A stretch of DNA of 14,082 bases from Novosphingobium sp. UBA6722 (GTDB lineage Bacteria; Pseudomonadota; Alphaproteobacteria; Sphingomonadales; Sphingomonadaceae), in assembly GCA_002454125.1 (NCBI GenBank), contig DKII01000125.1, forward strand, positions 291 through 14,372, given 5' to 3'. The translations under genes and the position numbers were made by a program. Below are positions 1 to 7,934 of the stretch, piece by piece. Below the pieces are notes generated by a model that was given only the letters and a program-made list of their open reading frames with translations, was not told the DNA's origin and did no database searches. How positions within the stretch are numbered: the first letter of the stretch is position 1; every line of letters begins with the position of its first letter.

Positions 1-1
1 C

Positions 2-403
2 GAGGCCCGTGCCATGGGCGCCGATGCGATCCTGATCATCGTCGCAGCGCTGGATGACGCGGCCATGGTTGAGATCGAGAATGCCGCGCTCGAACAGGGT
101 CTCGACGTGCTGGTCGAAGTCCATGACGAAGCCGAGATGGAGCGGGCACTCACGCACCTCCGCTCGAAGCTGGTCGGGGTCAACAACCGCAATCTCAAGA
201 CCTTCGAGGTCGATCTCGCTACAACCGAACGGCTGGCGACGATGGTCCCGCCGGACGTGCTGCTGGTCTGTGAAAGCGGGATCGGCAGCCACGCCGATTG
301 CCAGCGAATGGCAGCGAGCGGCGTCCGCACCTTCCTAGTCGGCGAAAGCCTGATGCGCCAACCAGACGTCGAAGCGGCTACCCGCTCTCTCCTATTTGGA
401 TAG
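2..403 (+). CDS. trpC: Indole-3-glycerol phosphate synthase, C-terminal half (5' end outside window)
   Basis: TrpC closes the indole ring of indole-3-glycerol phosphate in cytoplasmic tryptophan synthesis. The reading frame is open from base 2, so the ATG at 14 is an internal methionine and not the start. About 133 codons are present, roughly half of the usual 260-residue (beta/alpha)8 barrel. Visible active-site segments are LVEVHDEAE (the catalytic-type Glu of one strand), GVNNRNLKTFEVDL (the conserved Asn) and VCESGIG (Glu plus the following Ser). The phosphate-binding end GVRTFLVGESLMRQPDVEAA follows. The frame ends at TAG 401-403, and moaC starts 38 bases later on the same strand. The family assignment is firm; the N-terminal half cannot be judged here. 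Confidence 0.96.
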   Translation, partial: EARAMGADAILIIVAALDDAAMVEIENAALEQGLDVLVEVHDEAEMERALTHLRSKLVGVNNRNLKTFEVDLATTERLATMVPPDVLLVCESGIGSHADCQRMAASGVRTFLVGESLMRQPDVEAATRSLLFG

Positions 404-441
404 GCTGGCCCTGCCCTGCGCTTTCTGACAAGACTGCGCGC

Positions 442-915
442 ATGACGAAGCTTACCCACCTCGATGATGCCGGCAACGCCGCGATGGTCGACGTATCGGC
501 CAAGCCGGCCACTGTCCGCGAAGCCGTGGCCGAAGGCCGCATCACGATGTCAGCCGAAGCCCTTGCCGCAATTCGCGATGGCGCGGTCAAGAAAGGCGAT
601 GTTCTTGCCACCGCGCGCATCGCCGGGATCATGGCCGCGAAAAGGACCAGCGAGCTGATCCCGCTGTGCCATCCCCTGATGCTATCCAAGGTGGCGGTCG
701 ATTTCGAGTTTGAGGCGAACGGCCTGCGGGTCATCGCGATGGCCCGCTTGTCTGGGCAGACGGGGGTGGAAATGGAAGCACTTACAGCGGCTTCCATGGC
801 ACTCCTGACAATCTACGACATGGCGAAAGCTCTCGACAAGGGCATGGTGATCAGCGGCGTGCGGCTGCTCGAAAAGCGCGGCGGCAAATCGGGCGACTGG
901 AAGGCGGCAAGCTGA
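442..915 (+). CDS. moaC: Cyclic pyranopterin monophosphate synthase MoaC
   Basis: MoaC converts the 3',8-cyclo-GTP product of MoaA into cyclic pyranopterin monophosphate, an early step of molybdenum cofactor synthesis in the cytoplasm. The protein has 157 residues, against about 160 in E. coli. The open frame extends upstream into trpC, but the ATG at 442 gives the normal family N-terminus (MTKLTHLDDAGNAAMVDV). Hallmarks are KRTSELIPLCHPL (His77), SGQTGVEMEALTA (Glu110 and Glu112) and YDMAKALDKGMVI (Asp126, Lys129), so the active site looks complete. I see no convincing Shine-Dalgarno sequence before 442. The stop TGA shares its last base with the ATG of moeA, so the two are probably translationally coupled. 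Confidence 0.96.
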   Translation: MTKLTHLDDAGNAAMVDVSAKPATVREAVAEGRITMSAEALAAIRDGAVKKGDVLATARIAGIMAAKRTSELIPLCHPLMLSKVAVDFEFEANGLRVIAMARLSGQTGVEMEALTAASMALLTIYDMAKALDKGMVISGVRLLEKRGGKSGDWKAAS

Positions 916-2117
916 TGGCTGCGCCGCTGCCGCTGGAGGAAGCACAGCAGCGCTTGCTGGAGCTGGCCGAGCCACTGCCGCTGGAACGGGTCGATCCGCC
1001 CTCGGCGCTGGACCGCTGGCTGGCCGAGCCGCTGGTCGCCGCGCGGACCCAGCCAGCCTGCGCCATGTCGGCCATGGACGGCTATGCCGTGGCCGGGAAC
1101 GACCTTTCCGGCCCCTGGCAAGTGATCGGTGAAAGCGCTGCCGGCCACCCCTTCACAGGCTTTGTTGCGGCCGGACAAGCAGTGCAGATCTCGACCGGCG
1201 CGGTCCTCCCCGATGGGGCTGGCGCCGTGGTGGTGCAGGAAGACATCAGCCGCGATGGCGACCGCTTGATCCTGACCGGCGATGGCCCCGGCAGCCCCGG
1301 CAAGCACATCCGCCGCGCCGGCTCCGATTTTTCCGACGGCGCGGTCCTGGCTGAACTCGGCGCCCGGATCAGTCCGGCGCATGTGGCGCTGACGCTTTCG
1401 GCGGGGCATCGCCATGTCGCCGTGCGGCGGATGCCGCGGCTGACCATCATTGACAGCGGTGACGAGCTGGCCGCCGATCCGGCCGACTGCGCGCCGCACC
1501 AGGTGCCCGCCAGCAATGGCGCCATGCTCGCCGCGCTGGTCGCGAGCCATCGCTGCGAAGTCAATCGCCGCGGGCCGATCCCCGATCAGTTGGACGAGCT
1601 GATCGCCGCGCTCGAGGCTGCGGCCGGGGCAGACGTGATTGTCACCAGCGGCGGGGCATCGGTCGGCGATCACGATCTGGTGATCCCGGCGCTGCAGGCC
1701 TGGGGGGCCGAGCTCGATTTCTGGAAGGTAGCAATCAAGCCCGGCAAGCCGCTGCTGGTAGCGCGCCGTGGTCGGCAGATCGTGCTCGGTCTGCCAGGCA
1801 ACCCGGTATCGAGCTTCGTGACCGCCTGGCTGTTCCTGTTGCCGCTGCTGCGCCGCCTGTCGGGCGCGGCCGATCCCCTGCCCAAGCGGCAAATGGTGCG
1901 GCTTGCAGCCGACCTTGCGGCCGGCGGCGAACGGCGCGAGTTCCTGCGCGGCGTGCTGGATGGCGGCGAAGTGACGCCCGCGCTGGGCCAGGACAGCGGC
2001 GCACTCGCGGCTCTGGCCGGAAGCAACTGCCTGATCGACCGCCCCGCGCACAGCCCCGTTTTGCCTGCTGGAACGCCGGTTTTGGTCTATCCGCTCGAAA
2101 ATGGCGGAATTGCTTGA
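915..2117 (+). CDS. moeA: Molybdopterin molybdenumtransferase MoeA
   Basis: MoeA inserts molybdate into adenylylated molybdopterin, completing the basic molybdenum cofactor. The protein has 400 residues (E. coli 411). Motifs in order are SAMDGYAV at 52-59 with the conserved Asp55; TSGGASVGDHD at 244-254, the acidic loop of the MogA-like fold; KPGKPL at 275-280; and GLPGNPVSS at 292-300. A C-terminal beta-barrel-like segment covers about 325-400. The usual PP(F/W)xNSAMDGYA stretch reads PACAMSAMDGYA, a modest variation just before the motif. The start overlaps the moaC stop in TGATG. The stop at 2115-2117 lies inside the likely -35 region of the lexA promoter. Confidence 0.95.
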   Translation: MAAPLPLEEAQQRLLELAEPLPLERVDPPSALDRWLAEPLVAARTQPACAMSAMDGYAVAGNDLSGPWQVIGESAAGHPFTGFVAAGQAVQISTGAVLPDGAGAVVVQEDISRDGDRLILTGDGPGSPGKHIRRAGSDFSDGAVLAELGARISPAHVALTLSAGHRHVAVRRMPRLTIIDSGDELAADPADCAPHQVPASNGAMLAALVASHRCEVNRRGPIPDQLDELIAALEAAAGADVIVTSGGASVGDHDLVIPALQAWGAELDFWKVAIKPGKPLLVARRGRQIVLGLPGNPVSSFVTAWLFLLPLLRRLSGAADPLPKRQMVRLAADLAAGGERREFLRGVLDGGEVTPALGQDSGALAALAGSNCLIDRPAHSPVLPAGTPVLVYPLENGGIA

Positions 2118-2141
2118 CTGGCGATTCGATGTTGCTTAGTT
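2114..2141 (+). promoter_or_regulatory. Candidate lexA promoter (-35/-10)
   Basis: TTGACT at 2114-2119 matches the -35 consensus in five of six positions. It is followed 16 bases later by TTAGTT at 2136-2141, a weak -10; TAGTTG at 2137-2142 with 17-base spacing is the alternative. The -35 overlaps the moeA stop codon. The first LexA box starts directly after the -10, where bound repressor would block polymerase. This is inferred from sequence only. Confidence 0.4.
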
Positions 2142-2156
2142 GTTCCACATTCGTTC
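2142..2156 (+). promoter_or_regulatory. LexA (SOS) box 1, GTTC-N7-GTTC
   Basis: GTTC at 2142-2145 and GTTC at 2153-2156 are separated by exactly seven bases (CACATTC). This is the direct-repeat operator known for alphaproteobacterial LexA. It lies 58 bases upstream of the lexA ATG and next to the likely -10 element, so autorepression of lexA is the expected role. Confidence 0.88.
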
Positions 2157-2159
2157 ACT

Positions 2160-2174
2160 GAACGGCACGGGAAC
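2160..2174 (-). promoter_or_regulatory. LexA (SOS) box 2, inverted: GAAC-N7-GAAC
   Basis: GAAC at 2160-2163 and GAAC at 2171-2174 have seven bases between them. Read on the minus strand this is GTTC-CCGTGCC-GTTC, a perfect second SOS box. It sits three bases after box 1 and mirrors it, giving a 33-base dyad of half-sites centred near 2158. It lies downstream of the likely transcription start, within the lexA leader. Confidence 0.8.
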
Positions 2175-2214
2175 AGAGTCGTTCTCCCGGCCGCGAATGG
2201 GAGGTTTTTAGGCA

Positions 2215-2904
2215 ATGCTGACCCGCAAGCAGCATGAACTGATCCGGTTCATCCAGGTAAAGCTAGAAGAGACCGGGGTCTCCCCTTCGTTTGAGGAAAT
2301 GAAGGAAGCCCTCGACCTCAAGTCGAAGTCCGGCGTCCACCGCCTGATCTCGGCACTGGAAGAGCGCGGCTTCATTCGCCGCCTGCCCAATCGGGCCCGC
2401 GCGCTCGAAGTGCTCAAGCAGCCGGAAGACGTTGTCACCAAGGCGCCGCGTGCCGCCAATTCGAACATGGCTGCGGCCGCCGTGATCCGCCCGCCCGAGG
2501 CAAAGCCTGCCCCGGCCAACGACGTGATCGAGATCCCGCTGCACGGCAAGATTGCCGCCGGCGTGCCGATCGAGGCCATGGAAACCACCGCGACCTTGCC
2601 CGTTCCGGCTGCTCTGCTGGGCGCGGGTGAGCACTATGCGCTCGAAGTCTCAGGCGATTCGATGATCGAGGCTGGCATCTTCGACGGTGACTATGCCCTT
2701 GTCCGCAAGACCGATACGGCCCGCGATGGCGAAATCGTGGTGGCGCTGGTGCGCGGCGAAGAAGCGACGCTCAAGTACCTGCACCGCGAAAACGGCATGA
2801 TTCGGCTCGATCCGGCCAATGCCGCCTACGAGCCGCAGATCTACCGCCCCGGCGAAGTGCTGGTCCAGGGCAAGCTGGCCGGCCTGCTGCGCCGCTATCA
2901 CTGA
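2215..2904 (+). CDS. lexA: LexA repressor, SOS regulator with self-cleaving S24 peptidase domain
   Basis: LexA represses DNA-damage genes and cleaves itself when RecA filaments form. The protein has 229 residues, longer than E. coli LexA (202) but usual for alphaproteobacteria. A winged helix-turn-helix spans about 1-65 (LTRKQHELIRFI, SGVHRLISALEERGFI). A linker rich in Ala and Pro spans 75-103, and the peptidase domain follows. The cleavage bond is Ala115-Gly116 in GKIAAGVPIEAME. The catalytic pair is Ser149 (SGDSMIEAG) and Lys187 (ATLKYLHRE). The ATG at 2215 has a GGGAGG ribosome site at 2199-2204. The two SOS boxes upstream indicate autoregulation. The 3' end overlaps the end of comEC on the other strand by 7 bases. 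Confidence 0.97.
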   Translation: MLTRKQHELIRFIQVKLEETGVSPSFEEMKEALDLKSKSGVHRLISALEERGFIRRLPNRARALEVLKQPEDVVTKAPRAANSNMAAAAVIRPPEAKPAPANDVIEIPLHGKIAAGVPIEAMETTATLPVPAALLGAGEHYALEVSGDSMIEAGIFDGDYALVRKTDTARDGEIVVALVRGEEATLKYLHRENGMIRLDPANAAYEPQIYRPGEVLVQGKLAGLLRRYH

Positions 2905-5123
2905 GTTCCAGGTGTTGGCCGGGGCCGGGGCCGGCGCGGTTCCGGCCCCACCCACCAGCCGTGTTCGCCCTGGCTGTCGGCCACGCTGACCACGCGCTGA
3001 GCGGCCAGATCGATCGCCAGCCCCCCGCTGTGCTCCAGATAGCGCCGGTCGGCCTTGAGCCACCTGGGCCGGCAGGACCGCGGCAGCCAGCGATCCGAAA
3101 CCACCACATCGACCCGCTCGCAGGCCGCCGCCAGTTCGCGTTCAGGCAGCCGGTCGCGGGTGCGGGTCATCAGCACATACCAGTCCCGCCCGCCGCGGCG
3201 CACCTGAACCACACAGAGATCGGCATTGCAGCGGGCCCCGGGCCATTGATCGAGACTGCGCGGCGTGCCGCTCATCCCGGCGAGTTCTAGCAAGGTATCG
3301 CGGGCATAGCCCTCGCGCCCTTCCCGCAGCACCAGCAGTTCACCGGGCTGCTCCCCCGTCAGCCCGACATGCCGACCATCACCCGACACCAGCAGGTCGG
3401 GCGGGGTGAGCGTCGCCAGCAGGACCGCACCGATCGCGGCCGGAACCAGCCCCCACAGCCGCGCCCGGCCATTCCACAAGGCCAGCCACAGCCCCCCGGC
3501 CACAAACAGCAGAAAGGCACCGCGCCCCATAGCCGGCATGGTCGTGACCGCTCCCGGCTGGCTGGCGGTGAAATGCGCGAGACCCAGCAGGGCATCGAGT
3601 GACTGCCCCGCCAGCCACCAAACCGGCGCGCCCAGCCCGACAGTATCCAGCAGCAGCGCCAGGGCTATCAGCGGCATCGAGACAAAGGTCGTCAGGGGGA
3701 TCGCCACGACATTGGCCAGCGCGCCGTAAACGCCCGATTGGTGAAAGTGGAACAACCCGATCGGCATCAGCGCCAGCTCGATCACCACTCCGGTCAGCAG
3801 CAGCATCGCCAGATTGCGCCCGGCACGCGCCAGCCAGCCCTCTTCGCGCGGTGCCAGGAAGGTCTGAATCGGCGCGGCGCCATGCAGCGCAACGATCGCG
3901 ATCACCGCAGCAAAGCTCATCTGGAAGCTCGGGCCGACAATGGCTTCGGGCCAGAACAACAGCACGACGAAGGCCGCCACCGCCACCATCCGCAGCGACA
4001 GTGCCTCGCGCCCCAGGGCCAGCGCAGCGAGCACCAGCAGCGCAGCGATGCAGGACCGGACCGTCGGCACTTCGGCTCCGGTCAGCAGGGTATAGCCGAT
4101 CCCGGCCAGCGCCCCGCCCGCCGCCGCCGCCAGTGGCAGGCGCACCCGCAGCGCCAACCACGGCCATAGTGCCCCCAGCTTCATGATTACGACATAGACC
4201 GCCGCGATCACCGCGCTGACATGCAGCCCGCTGATCGAGAGCAGGTGGGCCAGGCCGGAATTGCGCATCGCCTCATCATCAGCCTCGGAAATCGCACCGC
4301 GATCGCCGCTGGCATAGGCTGCAGCAATCGCCCCGGCCGAACCCGGCAATTGCGCCCGAACATGGGCCGAAAGTGCGCGCTGAACATCCTCCAGCCCGCC
4401 GCCCGGCGATCCCGCCCGCACCACGGTAACATCGCCCAGCACCGATCCGGTCGCAGCGATGCCCTGGAACCAGGCGGCCCGGGCAAAGTCATAGCCGCCC
4501 GGCAGCATCGGCGGTGCTGGCGGCACCAGGCGGGCGCGCAGCAGCACCTCGCTACCAGGGCGCAGCTCGGCCCGGTCGAGCGCCAGCGGCACGTTGAGCC
4601 GCACCTTGATTGCGCGCCCGCTCTCCGGATCGCGCATCGCCAACAGCAACCGCACGCGCCCCTCGGCCGGTTGCTCCTGCCGCGACAACACCGTGCCGGC
4701 CAGTTCCGCCGCCTGTGGACGGACCATCGGCGGCGCGCCGACCAGCGCAGACTTCACCCAGACATGGCCGCAGCCCAGCGCCAGCGCCAGCGCCAGGGCA
4801 AGCGCCGCCAGCGCCTGGCGCAGAAAGGGCAAGGCACCGTCCTCGCGCAGCAGCAGCATGGCTCCGGCCGCAATGGCGCAGCCCGCCAGGATGAACGCCA
4901 CCCACCAGCCCGCGGTAGGCAGCGCGAACCAGGCGGCGATCCCGGCCGCAAAGCCGACCACCAGCCACGGTGCACGGGCAAAACCGGCCCGGGCCAGGAA
5001 GCGTTCGATGGCGCTAAGTCCGCTTGCCAAGTCCACGCGCTTGCGCCAAGGGCCATGCTGCAATGCAGCGTCCCCTACGGGGACGTCGCCAAGCGGGACA
5101 TCGGGCAAGGCGTCGCGGGCCAT
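2898..5123 (-). CDS. comEC: ComEC/Rec2 family DNA-uptake channel protein
   Basis: ComEC forms the inner-membrane channel that carries single-stranded DNA into the cell during natural transformation. With the ATG at 5123 the protein has 741 residues. N-terminal hydrophobic helices lie at about 52-91 and 103-118. An OB-fold-like DUF4131 region covers about 130-235, and the polytopic competence domain covers about 260-575. Family hallmarks are HLLSISGLHVS at 293-303, GAEVPTVRSCIAALLVL at 349-365, PSFQMSFAA at 398-406 and HFHQSGVYGALANVVAIPL at 459-477. After the last helix a soluble tail (578-741) sits where a metallo-beta-lactamase domain often is, but no HxHxDH motif is present. An upstream in-frame GTG at 5225 would run into gltX and is less likely. 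The gene is divergent from gltX, 28 bases apart. Confidence 0.93.
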   Translation of the reverse strand: MARDALPDVPLGDVPVGDAALQHGPWRKRVDLASGLSAIERFLARAGFARAPWLVVGFAAGIAAWFALPTAGWWVAFILAGCAIAAGAMLLLREDGALPFLRQALAALALALALALGCGHVWVKSALVGAPPMVRPQAAELAGTVLSRQEQPAEGRVRLLLAMRDPESGRAIKVRLNVPLALDRAELRPGSEVLLRARLVPPAPPMLPGGYDFARAAWFQGIAATGSVLGDVTVVRAGSPGGGLEDVQRALSAHVRAQLPGSAGAIAAAYASGDRGAISEADDEAMRNSGLAHLLSISGLHVSAVIAAVYVVIMKLGALWPWLALRVRLPLAAAAGGALAGIGYTLLTGAEVPTVRSCIAALLVLAALALGREALSLRMVAVAAFVVLLFWPEAIVGPSFQMSFAAVIAIVALHGAAPIQTFLAPREEGWLARAGRNLAMLLLTGVVIELALMPIGLFHFHQSGVYGALANVVAIPLTTFVSMPLIALALLLDTVGLGAPVWWLAGQSLDALLGLAHFTASQPGAVTTMPAMGRGAFLLFVAGGLWLALWNGRARLWGLVPAAIGAVLLATLTPPDLLVSGDGRHVGLTGEQPGELLVLREGREGYARDTLLELAGMSGTPRSLDQWPGARCNADLCVVQVRRGGRDWYVLMTRTRDRLPERELAAACERVDVVVSDRWLPRSCRPRWLKADRRYLEHSGGLAIDLAAQRVVSVADSQGEHGWWVGPEPRRPRPRPTPGTQ

Positions 5124-5151
5124 GCCGCGACAAGACAGGATGGAACAGGTA

Positions 5152-6594
5152 ATGGCAAGTGGTGGAGCAGACAGGGAAAACGCCGCCGGACGTCCGGTCG
5201 TTACCCGCTTTGCCCCCTCGCCCACCGGCTACCTGCATATTGGCGGTGCGCGCACGGCCCTGTTCAACTGGCTCTATGCGCGCCACCACGGCGGCACCTA
5301 CCTGCTGCGGATCGAGGATACCGACCGCGCCCGCTCAACCGAGCCGGCGATCGCCGCGATCTTTGATGGGCTGGAATGGCTGGGCCTTGCCGGTGACGAG
5401 CCCGCCACCTTCCAATTCGCCCGCTCTGACCGCCACGCCGAAGTGGCGCATCAGCTGCTTGAAGCCGGTCATGCCTATCGCTGCTACCTGACCCAGGAAG
5501 AACTGGCCGCCCGCCGCGAGGCTGCCCAGGCCGAACGCCGCACCTTCCGGATCGACAGCGAATGGCGCGATGCCGATCCTGCCAGCGCCCCGGTTGGTCA
5601 GCCCTTCGTTGTGCGGATCAAGGCCCCGCGCGAGGGCGAGACGGTGATCGAGGACCAGGTCCAGGGCCGCGTCGCGGTCAGCAATGCCGAACTCGACGAT
5701 TTCGTCCTGCTCCGTTCCGATGGCACGCCAACCTACATGCTGGCCGTGGTGGTCGACGATCACGACATGGGCGTAACCCACGTGATCCGCGGTGACGATC
5801 ACCTCAACAACGCCTTCCGCCAGCTGGCGATCATCCGCCACATGGGCTGGCCCGAGCCGGTCTATGCCCACGTCCCGCTCATCCACGGGCATGACGGTGC
5901 CAAGCTGTCCAAGCGCCACGGCGCGCTCGGCGTCGATGCCTATCGCGACGAGCTGGGCGTGCTGCCCGAGGCGATGTTCAATTACCTGCTGCGGCTCGGC
6001 TGGGGCCACGGCGATGAGGAAATCATCAGCCGCGACCAGGCAGTCGAATGGTTCGACATTGCCCATGTCGGCAAGAGCCCGTCGCGCTTTGACCTGGCCA
6101 AGCTGCTCAACCTCAACGGGCATTACCTGCGCGAGGCTGACGATGCCCGCCTCGCCGCGCTGGTCGCGCCGCGGATGGCCGGGCCGGTCGACGAAGAACT
6201 GCTGGCACGGGCCATGCCGGTGCTGAAGGTGCGCGCCAAGGACCTCAACGAGCTGGCTGCCAATGCCGCCTTCCTGTTCGCCCAGCGCCCGCTGACGATC
6301 GAGGACAAGGCCGCCGCCCTGCTGACCGACGATGCACGCGCCTTGCTGGGCCGGGTGGAAGCCCGGATCGCGGCGCAAAACGACTGGACTCTGGAAAGTC
6401 TCGAGGCCAGTTTGAAGGCAATGGCAGAGGAGATGGGCCTCGGTCTCGGAAAACTTGCGCAACCCCTTAGGGCCGCGCTAACGGGCCAGACAACCTCCCC
6501 GGGTATTTTCGACGTATTGGTTCTGCTTGGTCGGGACGAAAGCCTGGCGCGGATTGCCGCCCAGGCGGTTCCGGCCGGTGCGGCGCAGGATTGA
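5152..6594 (+). CDS. gltX: Glutamyl-tRNA synthetase
   Basis: This class I aminoacyl-tRNA synthetase charges tRNA-Glu in the cytoplasm. In many alphaproteobacteria a GltX also mischarges tRNA-Gln for later amidation. The protein has 480 residues, the normal size. The catalytic Rossmann fold begins at about residue 16 with VVTRFAPSPTGYLHIGGAR (HIGH-type motif at 29-32). The second signature KLSKR is at 251-255, in GAKLSKRHGALGV. The helical anticodon-binding part follows to the C-terminus. Two ATGs, at 5140 and 5152, are possible. I chose 5152 because GGA lies 7 bases before it, while the AGG before 5140 is too close. Either way the N-terminus has about 15 residues before the conserved core. 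gltA follows after 9 bases, so the two are probably cotranscribed. Confidence 0.95.
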   Translation: MASGGADRENAAGRPVVTRFAPSPTGYLHIGGARTALFNWLYARHHGGTYLLRIEDTDRARSTEPAIAAIFDGLEWLGLAGDEPATFQFARSDRHAEVAHQLLEAGHAYRCYLTQEELAARREAAQAERRTFRIDSEWRDADPASAPVGQPFVVRIKAPREGETVIEDQVQGRVAVSNAELDDFVLLRSDGTPTYMLAVVVDDHDMGVTHVIRGDDHLNNAFRQLAIIRHMGWPEPVYAHVPLIHGHDGAKLSKRHGALGVDAYRDELGVLPEAMFNYLLRLGWGHGDEEIISRDQAVEWFDIAHVGKSPSRFDLAKLLNLNGHYLREADDARLAALVAPRMAGPVDEELLARAMPVLKVRAKDLNELAANAAFLFAQRPLTIEDKAAALLTDDARALLGRVEARIAAQNDWTLESLEASLKAMAEEMGLGLGKLAQPLRAALTGQTTSPGIFDVLVLLGRDESLARIAAQAVPAGAAQD

Positions 6595-6603
6595 AGGAGC
6601 AAG

Positions 6604-7890
6604 ATGGTGGGCAACCAGGTTAAAGTGAACGCGAACGGCCAGGATTTCGAATACCCGGTGCTGTCGGGCAGCGTCGGTCCGGACGTGATCGATATCCGCA
6701 AGCTTTATGGCCAGACCGGCATGTTCACCTTTGACCCGGGCTTTACCAGCACGGCCAGCTGCGAATCTGCCCTGACCTATATCGATGGCGATGAAGGCGT
6801 TCTGCTGCACCGCGGCTACCCGATCGGCCAGCTGGCCGAACATTCGAGCTTCATGGAAGTCAGCTACCTGCTGCTGAATGGCGAACTGCCGAGCCAGGCT
6901 GAATTGAGCGACTTCAGCCGCACGATCACCCGCCACACGATGCTGCATGAGCAGCTCGCCACCTTCTACCGCGGCTTCCGCCGTGATGCCCACCCCATGG
7001 CGATCATGTGCGGCGTGGTTGGCGCGCTCTCGGCCTTCTATCACGACAGCACCGACATTGCCGATCCGATGCAGCGCAAGATCGCCAGCCACCGGCTGAT
7101 CGCCAAGATGCCGACGATTGCGGCGATGGCTTACAAGTACTCGGTCGGTCAGCCGTTCATCTATCCGGACAACAACCTGTCCTACACCGGCAACTTCCTG
7201 AAGATGACCTTCGGTGTTCCGGCTGAACAGTATGAGGTGATCCCGGCGGTCGAACGCGCGATGGACCGGATCTTCATCCTCCATGCCGACCACGAGCAGA
7301 ACGCCTCGACCAGCACGGTGCGCCTGGCCGGTTCGTCGGGCGCCAACCCGTTTGCCTGCATCGCGGCGGGGATTGCCTGCCTGTGGGGTCCGGCGCATGG
7401 CGGTGCGAACGAAGCCGCGCTCAACATGCTCAAGGAAATCGGCACGCCCGACAAGATCCCGCACTACATCGAGCGCGCCAAGGACAAGAACGATCCGTTC
7501 CGCCTGATGGGCTTCGGCCACCGCGTCTACAAGAACTACGACCCGCGCGCGACTGTGATGCAGAAGACTGTGCGCGAAGTGTTCGATGCGCTGAAGGTCA
7601 CCGATCCACTGTTCGAAACCGCGTTGCGGCTAGAAGAGATCGCGCTGAACGATCCCTACTTCGTCGAAAAGAAGCTGTTCCCGAACGTCGATTTCTATTC
7701 GGGCATCATCCTCTCGGCGATCGGTTTCCCGACCACCATGTTCACCGCGCTTTTCGCCCTGGCCCGCACGGTCGGCTGGGTGGCGCAGTGGAACGAGATG
7801 ATCAGCGATCCCGGCCAGAAGATCGGGCGTCCGCGCCAGCTCTACACCGGCCCGACGCAGCGCGATTACGTGCCGCTCAGCAGCCGGTAA
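6604..7890 (+). CDS. gltA: Citrate synthase, hexameric type II
   Basis: GltA condenses oxaloacetate and acetyl-CoA to citrate, the entry step of the TCA cycle. The protein has 428 residues (E. coli 427). The N-terminal beta-rich segment up to about residue 50 is typical of the hexameric Gram-negative enzymes. The catalytic triad is His265 (LWGPAHGGANEAAL), His306 (GFGHRVYKNYDPRA) and Asp363 (NVDFYSGIIL). The ATG at 6604 has a clear AAGGAG at 6594-6599 with a 4-base gap. That ribosome site overlaps the last base of the gltX stop, so translation is likely linked to gltX. The gene converges with the histidine-kinase-like gene, with 44 bases between their stops. Confidence 0.97.
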   Translation: MVGNQVKVNANGQDFEYPVLSGSVGPDVIDIRKLYGQTGMFTFDPGFTSTASCESALTYIDGDEGVLLHRGYPIGQLAEHSSFMEVSYLLLNGELPSQAELSDFSRTITRHTMLHEQLATFYRGFRRDAHPMAIMCGVVGALSAFYHDSTDIADPMQRKIASHRLIAKMPTIAAMAYKYSVGQPFIYPDNNLSYTGNFLKMTFGVPAEQYEVIPAVERAMDRIFILHADHEQNASTSTVRLAGSSGANPFACIAAGIACLWGPAHGGANEAALNMLKEIGTPDKIPHYIERAKDKNDPFRLMGFGHRVYKNYDPRATVMQKTVREVFDALKVTDPLFETALRLEEIALNDPYFVEKKLFPNVDFYSGIILSAIGFPTTMFTALFALARTVGWVAQWNEMISDPGQKIGRPRQLYTGPTQRDYVPLSSR

Positions 7891-7907
7891 TCAGCCAGAT
7901 CCGATGC

Positions 7908-7933
7908 GCCGCGCCAGCTTGGGGCTGGCCGGC
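7908..7933. terminator. Weak hairpin between convergent gltA and the kinase-like gene
   Basis: GCCAGC at 7913-7918 pairs with GCTGGC at 7924-7929 around the loop TTGGG. An outer GCC/GGC pair (7908-7910 with 7931-7933) extends the stem across an uneven internal loop. No run of T follows on either strand, so this is only a candidate bidirectional terminator, judged mainly by its place between two convergent stops. Confidence 0.35.
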
Positions 7934-7934
7934 G

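Noticed and set aside
14..403. Complete short gene starting at ATG 14
   Set aside because: The frame is open to the window edge and the sequence is the C-terminal half of TrpC, so the ATG is internal.
813..2051. 412-codon open frame on the minus strand opposite moeA
   Set aside because: It lies wholly opposite the well-supported moaC/moeA genes and has the Arg/Gln/His-rich, low-complexity composition of antisense frames in GC-rich DNA. No recognisable domain.
2181..2195. Possible third LexA box starting at GTTC 2181
   Set aside because: The second half-site seven bases later is not GTTC, so it is a lone half-site.
4594..5151. Upstream extension of the gltX frame
   Set aside because: The frame is open by chance opposite comEC. 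The synthetase core begins about 15 residues after the ATG at 5152.
2124..5225. Longer comEC frame starting at GTG 5225
   Set aside because: It would overlap the conserved start of gltX by more than 70 bases, and its first 34 residues are not ComEC-like. The ATG at 5123 is preferred.
4221..5366. 381-codon plus-strand open frame opposite comEC
   Set aside because: It is antisense to conserved ComEC motifs and overlaps the gltX start in another frame. Its composition is typical of shadow frames.
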